A DNA stretch of 64,000 nucleotides from Methylocystis iwaonis (GTDB taxonomy: Bacteria > Pseudomonadota > Alphaproteobacteria > Rhizobiales > Beijerinckiaceae): assembly GCF_027925385.1 (NCBI RefSeq), contig NZ_AP027142.1, positions 664,001-728,000 of the forward strand. Direction: 5' to 3'. Positions within the stretch are counted from its first letter, which is position 1. Every line of letters begins with the position of its first letter. Under the pieces are notes generated by a model. It saw only the letters and a list, made by a program, of their open reading frames with translations. It was not told the DNA's origin and made no database searches. Below are positions 58,301 through 64,000 of this stretch, piece by piece. A program made the translations under genes and the position numbers.

Positions 58301-58411
58301 CCATCCGTAATTTCCCCCATCGCGCCGTCGCAAACATGGCGCCAGCAATAGGGAGCCGCAGAGCGGCTGCGGTATTTTGCGTCGTGGCGCTTAAGCGTTA
58401 AGAAGCCGAGC

Positions 58412-60727
58412 ATGAGCACGATTGCGCCGCACAAGAAAATCGAACAGGCCGAGACCCGCGAGCCTTATGGCCTCGCCGCGCTTCTCTTTCTCGCCACTGC
58501 GCTGGCGCTTGCCTTCCCCTGGCTTTCCGGCCGCGTCACCATCCCCTGGGACGCGAAGGCGCATTTCCAGCCGCAATTCGTCTTCCTGGCGCATGCGCTG
58601 CATTCGGGCCAGTCGCCGTTCTGGACGCCCAATGTCTTTGCCGGCATGCCGCAGATCGCCGATCCTCAGTCGCTGATCTTCGCGCCGTTTTTCCTTCTCG
58701 CCGCCGCGCTCATCCCGGAGCCCTCCTTCGTGCTGGAAGACGCGATCGTCTTCGGCATGCTGGCGATGGGCGGCCTCACGCTGGTGGCCTATTTCCGCGA
58801 TCGCGGCTGGAGTGCGGCGGGCGCTTTGATCGCGGCGCTCGCTTTCGCTTTCGGCGGCTCGGCGGCCTGGCGCATCCAGCACACGGGCCAGATCATGAGC
58901 CTCTCATGGTTGCCGGCGACGCTGTGGTTGTTGGCGCGCGCGCTCGATCGCCGCTCGGCGGCCTATGGCTCGGCGGCCGGCGCGGTCGCGGCCTTCATGG
59001 TGCTCGGGCGCGATCAGGTGGCGTATTTGAGCGTGCTCATGCTGGCGGCTTATGCGCTTTACCGGATAGCAACCGACGACGCCCCCGTCGCTTCCGCCAT
59101 TGCGCCGCTTCTTGCCGGCGCCGTCATGGGCGCCGCGATCATCGCCGTGCCGCTCGCTTTCACACTGGAGCTCGCCGCCAATTCCAACCGGCCGGAAATC
59201 GATCTCGACGGCGCCTATAAGGGGTCGCTGCCGCCAGCGTCCTTTTTCACGCTTCTCTCCGCGAATATGTTCGGGACCGACGGACCGCTCGCCGCCTTCT
59301 GGGGACCGCCGGTCGGCGAGGCGGATCTTTTCCTCGCCCGCAATATGACGGACGTCTATGCGGGGGCGATTCCCCTCGTCGCCGCGCTCGCTGCGCTGGG
59401 CCGCCGCTTCTTTGCGGAAAGGGAAGCGCGCTTCTTCGCCGGCGCTCTTGTCTTTTTCGCGCTCTATGCGCTCGGCCGTTACACCCCCGCCTTCGCGTTT
59501 TTCTACCATATCCCCGGCGTCGATCTCTGGCGCCGACCGGCCGACGCCACTTTCCTCTTCGGCTTCGCCTTCGCGCTTCTTGCCGGCTACGCTTTCACGC
59601 TCATCGAGCGTCGTGTGGCGGCGCCGCGTCCGCCTCTGCTCATCGGCGCCCTGGCGGGGCTTTTCGCGCTCGCCATCGCTTATGCCGCGAAAAGGGAGCA
59701 TCTCGCGCAAGCCCTTGCGCCGCTCGCCATCAGCGCCGCTTTCGTGGCGGGCGCGACGGCGTTGGTCATCGCGGTGGGCGCCGGGCGGCTGCGGGGCTTC
59801 GCGCTGCTGGCCGCCGTCGCAGCGCTCGCGACGGCCGATCTCGCCGTCAGCAACGGCCCCAATGAGTCGACCGCTTTGCCTCCGGAGCAATTCGACGTCC
59901 TTCGCACAGATTCGAAAGACCCGGTGATCGCTTTCCTCGAGGAGAAGCTGAAAGAGAACGCCGCGCCCGACCGCCGTGACCGCGTCGAGCTTGCGGCGAT
60001 CGACTTTCACTGGCCCAACGCCTCGCTCGTCCATGGGCTCGACCACGATCTCGGCTACAATCCGATCCGTCTCAAGATCTTCGAGGACGCGACCGGCGCC
60101 GGCGACCATGTGGCGCTGCCCGAGCAGCGGGAATTCTCCAAGCTTTATCCGACCTATCACTCGCCGCTGTCCGACATGCTGGGCCTGCGTTATGTCGCGA
60201 CGGGCGTGCCGATCGAGGCGATCGACAAGCATTACAAGCCGGGCGACCTGCAAGAGCTGACGCAGATCGGCAAGGTCCATCTCTACGAGAACAAAAGCGC
60301 CTATCCGCGCGTCATGGTCGCGACCTGCGCCATGCATGTCGATTTCGCGCGCATGGTCGCGACGGGCGAGTGGCCGGAGGCGGATTACCGCGAGACAGTG
60401 CTGCTCGAAGAGCCGCCGCTCTGCCATACGCGTAAGGGTCTGCCGCCCGACGCCGCGCGGGCGCGGCTCGTTTCTTACGGCAATTCGGAGATCGTGGTCG
60501 AGACCAACGCGCCACCCGGCGGCGGCTGGCTCATCCTCAACGACGTCTGGCATCCGTGGTGGTTTGCGACGCTCGACGGCGAGGCGGCGGAGATTCTGCG
60601 CGCCAATGTGCTATTCCGGGCGGTGGCGATTCCGGAAGGGCGGCACGAGGTGCGCTTTACCTTCCAGCCGGTTCCGGGGCTGTTGCGCGAGATTTCGCGC
60701 AGGCGAGGGCAAAGGCCGGGCGTTTAG
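58412..60727 (+). CDS. Large YfhO-like polytopic membrane protein
   Basis: A 771-residue protein with about a dozen membrane helices in the first 490 residues and a soluble C-terminal region. The early IPWDAKAHFQPQFVFLAHAL and the later FYHIPGVDLWRRPADATFLF resemble YfhO-type proteins, thought to be GT-C-like glycosyltransferases or sugar-modifying enzymes. The C-terminal part (about 490-765) is probably periplasmic. The stop is four bases from the convergent MerR gene. Confidence 0.7.
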   Translation: MSTIAPHKKIEQAETREPYGLAALLFLATALALAFPWLSGRVTIPWDAKAHFQPQFVFLAHALHSGQSPFWTPNVFAGMPQIADPQSLIFAPFFLLAAALIPEPSFVLEDAIVFGMLAMGGLTLVAYFRDRGWSAAGALIAALAFAFGGSAAWRIQHTGQIMSLSWLPATLWLLARALDRRSAAYGSAAGAVAAFMVLGRDQVAYLSVLMLAAYALYRIATDDAPVASAIAPLLAGAVMGAAIIAVPLAFTLELAANSNRPEIDLDGAYKGSLPPASFFTLLSANMFGTDGPLAAFWGPPVGEADLFLARNMTDVYAGAIPLVAALAALGRRFFAEREARFFAGALVFFALYALGRYTPAFAFFYHIPGVDLWRRPADATFLFGFAFALLAGYAFTLIERRVAAPRPPLLIGALAGLFALAIAYAAKREHLAQALAPLAISAAFVAGATALVIAVGAGRLRGFALLAAVAALATADLAVSNGPNESTALPPEQFDVLRTDSKDPVIAFLEEKLKENAAPDRRDRVELAAIDFHWPNASLVHGLDHDLGYNPIRLKIFEDATGAGDHVALPEQREFSKLYPTYHSPLSDMLGLRYVATGVPIEAIDKHYKPGDLQELTQIGKVHLYENKSAYPRVMVATCAMHVDFARMVATGEWPEADYRETVLLEEPPLCHTRKGLPPDAARARLVSYGNSEIVVETNAPPGGGWLILNDVWHPWWFATLDGEAAEILRANVLFRAVAIPEGRHEVRFTFQPVPGLLREISRRRGQRPGV

Positions 60728-60731
60728 GCTT

Positions 60732-61193
60732 TTATGGGCAGTCCGGGTCCCAGATAAGTCGGCCGAGATCGGTCGACTCGACATTGCGATCCATGGGGCA
60801 GTCGGGGCAGGCGCTTCGGTTAGGTTTGTTCCGGCATCTGGAACATTGCCGAATGAGAGCGTTCGCCGTTTCAAGATCGAGCTTCAAAGCATTCAAATCT
60901 TTTAACGTCTCGTCTATCCACTCCTTCAACTCGCCGAGCAGCGTGGAAACGCTGGCTGCGGCGTCCGCGCCGCTCGCGCAGCCCTCCCGAACTCGGGCAA
61001 GCCGCTCTATGTCGCCGAGCTCTGTTCCCAGCCGCGCCAGGCGCAAAGCGACCTCGAGGCGCTTCGCATCCTTCTCGCGATACAATCGGGTGCCGCCGGG
61101 CGTGCGCTCTGGCGCAATGACCCCGAGCTCCTCGTAAAGCCGGATCGTTCGGGGCGTTGTGTCGAGCCGTTCGGCCAGCTCGCCGATTTTCAT
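60732..61193 (-). CDS. MerR-family regulator with a Cys-rich tail
   Basis: A 153-residue regulator. The N-terminal winged helix (KIGELAERLDTTPRTIRLYE) is MerR type; a long helix (about 83-115) provides dimer contacts. The C-terminus carries Cys117, Cys120, Cys129, Cys132 and Cys152 (CSRC, CPDC, then a final DCP), with Cys72 in the middle region. This pattern suggests binding of a metal or iron-sulfur cluster and thus sensing of metal, oxidants or NO. GAGG is seven bases before the ATG. It is divergent from the cytochrome P460 gene, its likely target. Confidence 0.85.
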   Translation of the reverse strand: MKIGELAERLDTTPRTIRLYEELGVIAPERTPGGTRLYREKDAKRLEVALRLARLGTELGDIERLARVREGCASGADAAASVSTLLGELKEWIDETLKDLNALKLDLETANALIRQCSRCRNKPNRSACPDCPMDRNVESTDLGRLIWDPDCP

Positions 61194-61233
61194 GACATCC
61201 CTCTGATCGCGAGGGGGAAGGCGTACGGCCATA

Positions 61234-61263
61234 TTGCCAACTTTCTTACGTTAGCGTTAGATT
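61234..61263 (+). promoter_or_regulatory. Candidate MerR-type promoter/operator of cytochrome P460
   Basis: TTGCCA at 61234-61239 and TAGATT at 61258-61263 are 18 bases apart. CTTACG-TTAG-CGTTAG, an imperfect dyad at 61245-61260, covers most of the spacer. MerR-family activators bind such dyads in long spacers. Confidence 0.45.
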
Positions 61264-61314
61264 GTGTCGCAAGTTATTCTTTCCGGCCCGGATTTTATTC
61301 AAGGAGCCAACCCT

Positions 61315-61812
61315 ATGAGAAAATGGCTTTTGCCGCTCATCCCGATTTTTGCGCTCGCTTTGCCATCGCGTGGCGAGGAGACAAATGCGCCAGCCGGCGA
61401 GCGCATCGCCCTGCCTCCAGCTTATAAAAATTTCCGCGTGATTGGCCTTTCCCAGCGCTCGGATGATCAAAGCCTGCGCGCGATTCTGGGCAATGACGTC
61501 GCTGTCGAAGCGGCGCGCGCCGGAAAGACCAACCCCTGGCCAAATGGTGCCATTCTCGCCAAGCTGGTTTGGAAACAGAAGCAAAGCGCTCAGTTCCCCG
61601 CGGCGACAATCCCCGACGCCTTCAGCAGCGTCGCCTTTATGATCAAGGATGACGCCAAATACGCAGCCACCGCCGGTTGGGGCTGGGGCGAATGGGTTGG
61701 TTTGCAGCAAAAGCCTTATGACAAGGCCGGTTTCGCCCGAGAATGCGTAGCCTGCCACTCAACCGTGAAAGATCAGGACTGGGTGTTTACTCGGCCCGGG
61801 GAGCTTCCCTGA
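61315..61812 (+). CDS. Cytochrome P460 family protein
   Basis: A 165-residue periplasmic c-type heme protein. The signal peptide (about 1-20) is followed by the P460 domain (YKNFRVIGLSQRSDDQSLRA, then GWGWGEW). The heme site is Cys144-Val-Ala-Cys147-His148. Cytochromes P460 oxidise hydroxylamine or NO-related compounds in ammonia oxidisers and methanotrophs. True P460 needs a lysine-heme cross-link; Lys83 or Lys87 are candidates that I cannot confirm. AAGGAG lies nine bases before the ATG. Confidence 0.85.
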   Translation: MRKWLLPLIPIFALALPSRGEETNAPAGERIALPPAYKNFRVIGLSQRSDDQSLRAILGNDVAVEAARAGKTNPWPNGAILAKLVWKQKQSAQFPAATIPDAFSSVAFMIKDDAKYAATAGWGWGEWVGLQQKPYDKAGFARECVACHSTVKDQDWVFTRPGELP

Positions 61813-61854
61813 ATTACCTGATCGCGGGCTGGCCGGCGGTAGGCGGCCGCTCCG

Positions 61855-62823
61855 TCAGGCGATCTCAGCATAAACCGCGTCGATCTTCGCCCCGCTGTTG
61901 AGCCCCTTGTGGATCGAGATCGCGAGCCCTTCGGCGCGCGCCTGCGCCTCGATTCGCGCGACAATTGCCTGTGCCGTCGCCTCGCTCTCGACAAAGGCGA
62001 AGCCCGTCGGCCCCCATGAGGTCTGGCCGCCGCCGGTCGCGCCGTCGCGCGTCAGCCGCCCGACCGCCGCTTCGACCTTGGCGCTGGTGAAGCGCCGGCC
62101 GCCCTGTTTGGGGGCGAAGTAATCGCCGACGATCTCCTGTATCCGCGCCACGGCGGCCCCGAAGGCCGCCAAGTCCCGCTCGGCGAGCGCCGGCAGCGCC
62201 TGCATCAGCACGAGGCGGCACAGCTCTCCGCTTTCCGCCGCGCTGGATGGCGGCAGCGCCACAAAGGCCTCGCGTTCGTCCGCGCCATGCAGGCCCACGC
62301 AAGTCGGGTCGCAAATGAGCAGCACGCGCCACGCTTCGGGAAACGCGCTCCTGGCGATGACCGGCGGCGTCAGCGTCCCTGGCCCACGCCCGCCGTCGAC
62401 CACGACGCCCCCGGTGACAAAAAGGCCCGCGCCCAAGCCGGAGCGCGCGCCGCGCGACATGAGCGCGGCGTCGGCGGCAGAATCATGCGGCAAATCCTCG
62501 AGCCGCCGTAGGGCGGCCGCGATCGCCAGCGCGAGCTGCGTGCCCGAGCCGAAGCCTGAATGCGCGGGAATGGCCTCGTGGATCGTCAGCGCATGGGCGG
62601 CGCCCGGCGCAAGCGCCGCCTGCGCCCGCGCCAGCAACTGCGCGCCGCGCGCGCTCTCCGGCCCTTCGACGCTATTCTCTTCGGCGCGGGCGAGGGTCAG
62701 CCGCGTGGCGGGCGCGTCGAGGGAGAGGCCGAGCCCCCCGAATTTGCGCCCGAGCCCGCCGTTCATGTCGAGAAAACCGAGATGTAGCCGGGCGGTGGCC
62801 GCGACGCTCACTGTGGCCGCCAT
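61855..62823 (-). CDS. mptG: Beta-ribofuranosylaminobenzene 5'-phosphate synthase
   Basis: A 322-residue GHMP-family-like protein matching beta-RFAP synthase, the first specific step of tetrahydromethanopterin synthesis (4-hydroxybenzoate or pABA plus PRPP). Typical blocks are TARLHLGFLDMNG, the ATP/PRPP-region IPAHSGFGSGTQLALAIA and SRGARSGLGAGLF. In bacteria this gene is a marker of H4MPT-dependent C1 metabolism. The ATG at 62823 has AAGGA upstream. It is divergent from the pterin dehydratase and folP genes. Confidence 0.9.
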   Translation of the reverse strand: MAATVSVAATARLHLGFLDMNGGLGRKFGGLGLSLDAPATRLTLARAEENSVEGPESARGAQLLARAQAALAPGAAHALTIHEAIPAHSGFGSGTQLALAIAAALRRLEDLPHDSAADAALMSRGARSGLGAGLFVTGGVVVDGGRGPGTLTPPVIARSAFPEAWRVLLICDPTCVGLHGADEREAFVALPPSSAAESGELCRLVLMQALPALAERDLAAFGAAVARIQEIVGDYFAPKQGGRRFTSAKVEAAVGRLTRDGATGGGQTSWGPTGFAFVESEATAQAIVARIEAQARAEGLAISIHKGLNSGAKIDAVYAEIA

Positions 62824-62933
62824 GTCGTTCCTTGTGTCGATCGAGCAAGACTTCACGCTCGTTTAGGCTATATCTGGCTCAGGCGAAAGAAGTTGCGCCG
62901 CCGCAAAAGCGATCGGCGGCAAGGGGAGGCGGC

Positions 62934-63308
62934 ATGAGCGAGGAAGAACGGGCGCTGCCCGAGAACGAGATCGTCGAGCGTCTTGGCAAGGAACTGCCGC
63001 ACTGGCGCTACGAAAACGGCTGGATTCGCCGCAAATACAAGACTCATAGCTGGAAGGGCACGCTGATGGTGATCAATACGATCGGCCATCTCGCCGAGGC
63101 CGCCTGGCACCACCCCGACATCGCCGCCTCCTACGCCTGGGTCGAGGTCAAGTTCATGACCCATACCGCGAAGGGCGTGACCGACAAGGATTTTGCGCTG
63201 GCAAAAAAGATCGAGGAGGTCGTCGGCTGGCGCCCCGGCCAGGAGGGCGGGCCCCTCGAAGGCACGCCCGAGACCGACCAGCGCTTCGCCTATATCAAAT
63301 ATGACTGA
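62934..63308 (+). CDS. 4a-hydroxytetrahydrobiopterin dehydratase (PCD/DCoH)
   Basis: A 124-residue pterin-4a-carbinolamine dehydratase. The conserved His59-His60-Pro61 (AEAAWHHPDI) and the later His77 (FMTHTAKG) are in place. Without an aromatic amino-acid hydroxylase nearby, its position next to mptG and folP suggests work in pterin cofactor synthesis. GGAGG lies just before the ATG at 62934; the longer frame overlaps mptG and is rejected. Its end overlaps folP by eight bases. Confidence 0.88.
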   Translation: MSEEERALPENEIVERLGKELPHWRYENGWIRRKYKTHSWKGTLMVINTIGHLAEAAWHHPDIAASYAWVEVKFMTHTAKGVTDKDFALAKKIEEVVGWRPGQEGGPLEGTPETDQRFAYIKYD

Positions 63309-64000
63309 GGCCCTTTCGTTCGACCGGGAGGCGATCGCCGCCGCCCGGGACCGCTTTTTCGCGCCCATTGGCCGGCGCCCGGTCATCATGGGGATCGTCA
63401 ATGTGACGCCCGATTCCTTTTCCGATGGCGGGCTATTCGCCTCGCGGGACGCAGCCCTCGCCCAGGCGAGAAGGCTCGCGGCCGAGGGCGCGGACATCGT
63501 CGACGTCGGCGCCGAATCGACGCGCCCGGGCCACACGCCCGTGGCCTCGGAAGAGGAATGGGCCCGGCTGGAGCCGCTGCTCGCCGCCTTGGTGCGGGAG
63601 GCGGGGGCGCCGGTCTCGATCGACACCTATAAAGCCGCGACCGCCCGCCGGGCGCTGGCGGTCGGCGTCGCCATCGTTAACGACATTTGGGGATTGCAGC
63701 GCGATCCCGATATGGCGCCGGCGATCGCCGAGGCTGGAGCCGGCGCGGTGGTCATGCATAACCGCGACGCGACCGAGCCCGAGATCGACATCGTCTCGGA
63801 TATGCTGCGCTTCTTCGAGTGTTCGCTCGAGATCGCGCGGCGCGCGGGAGTTTCCGAGCGGCATATTGCGCTCGATCCCGGCATCGGCTTCGGCAAGAGC
63901 CGGCAGCAGAATTATGCGGCCCTGCGGGCCGTCCCCGAGCTTCTCGCGCTCGGATTTCCCTTGCTGATCGGCGTCTCGCGCAAATCTATCTTCAAGGACT
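63301..64000 (+). CDS. folP: Dihydropteroate synthase (3' end outside window)
   Basis: At least 233 residues of a DHPS that joins a pterin pyrophosphate to p-aminobenzoate. The first block MGIVNVTPDSFSDGG, the DVGAESTRPG block, VNDIWG, VVMHNR and LDPGIGFGKS are all present and the last visible motif is IGVSRKS. The ATG is inside the end of the dehydratase gene (ATGACTGA), so they are coupled. It may serve folate or methanopterin-like pterins. The C-terminus is cut by the window end. Confidence 0.94.
   Translation, partial: MTEALSFDREAIAAARDRFFAPIGRRPVIMGIVNVTPDSFSDGGLFASRDAALAQARRLAAEGADIVDVGAESTRPGHTPVASEEEWARLEPLLAALVREAGAPVSIDTYKAATARRALAVGVAIVNDIWGLQRDPDMAPAIAEAGAGAVVMHNRDATEPEIDIVSDMLRFFECSLEIARRAGVSERHIALDPGIGFGKSRQQNYAALRAVPELLALGFPLLIGVSRKSIFKD

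Noticed and set aside
58904..60553. A 549-codon minus-strand frame opposite the YfhO-like gene
   Set aside because: Arg/Glu-rich shadow frame; the plus-strand frame has coherent membrane helices.

Overview
The window is a contiguous, gene-dense stretch of a high-GC alphaproteobacterial chromosome. It reads as ordinary chromosome, not a plasmid or phage: murA, ppc, the rimP-nusA-ylxR-infB-rbfA-truB block, murI, folE, ubiE/ubiB, mutM and tlyA are present with the expected motifs. The gene for beta-ribofuranosylaminobenzene 5'-phosphate synthase (tetrahydromethanopterin synthesis) sits beside a pterin dehydratase and dihydropteroate synthase. Together with PEP carboxylase, a hopanoid-type sugar epimerase (HpnA-like) and a cytochrome P460 this points to a methylotrophic Rhizobiales bacterium, most likely a type II methanotroph (Methylocystis/Methylosinus group). 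That placement is inference; no rRNA and no methane monooxygenase or methanol dehydrogenase gene lies in the window.

Layout. 0-9.4 kb: murA, an AlaC-type aminotransferase, PEP carboxylase, a PAS/GGDEF/EAL signalling protein with a dead GGDEF site, a rhodanese and a dipeptide epimerase. 9.5-13.3 kb: a four-gene Mla-type lipid transport operon (STAS-fused permease, ATPase, MCE protein, auxiliary lipoprotein). 13.5-17 kb: a [2Fe-2S] ferredoxin, a ferredoxin-NADP reductase, a phosphopantetheinyl transferase and a secreted Ntn hydrolase. 17-18.6 kb: a strikingly AT-rich orphan membrane protein that looks acquired. 19-20.7 kb: PHB depolymerase with a CopG-type regulator. 20.8-28.2 kb: the translation/transcription operon, with a structured leader. 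28.4-34.9 kb: murI, a di-heme peroxidase, small stress/envelope proteins and folE. 34.9-43 kb: ubiE-ubiB, an L,D-transpeptidase, mutM, an ABC-2 exporter and two RNA methyltransferases. 43-47 kb: a 42-residue mini-gene, an FAD oxidase, a SRAP protein, an orphan protein and a crotonase. 47.2-53.3 kb: an envelope locus with a catalytically degenerate CDP-alcohol phosphotransferase paralogue, a Wza-type export protein, the intact paralogue, HpnA, a Cys-rich secreted protein and a glycosyltransferase. 53.3-57.7 kb: an Att-like trio (LolD-type ATPase, FtsX-type permease, lipocalin-like protein). 57.8-64 kb: a TPR-like protein, a large YfhO-like membrane protein, a Cys-rich MerR regulator divergent from cytochrome P460, then the pterin genes.

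Three families of intergenic palindromic repeats are scattered through the window. Family A (about 80 bp, ends GTCATTGC/GCAATGAC) has seven copies. Family B (about 55 bp, built on GGACCGCGAGCC hairpins) has four. Family C (about 104 bp, ends GTCATTCCCG/CGGGAATGAC) has three intact copies, one decayed copy and one copy interrupted by family A. A and C share the same overall architecture. Family B hairpin arms show compensatory base changes.

The most unusual items are the paired active/degenerate CDP-alcohol phosphotransferases flanking a polysaccharide export gene, the AT-rich orphan membrane protein, the Cys-tailed MerR/cytochrome P460 pair, and the independently promoted 42-residue basic membrane peptide at 43.2 kb. 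Start sites were re-chosen in many genes using ribosome binding sites and family lengths. All functional calls come from reading motifs; no database search was run.
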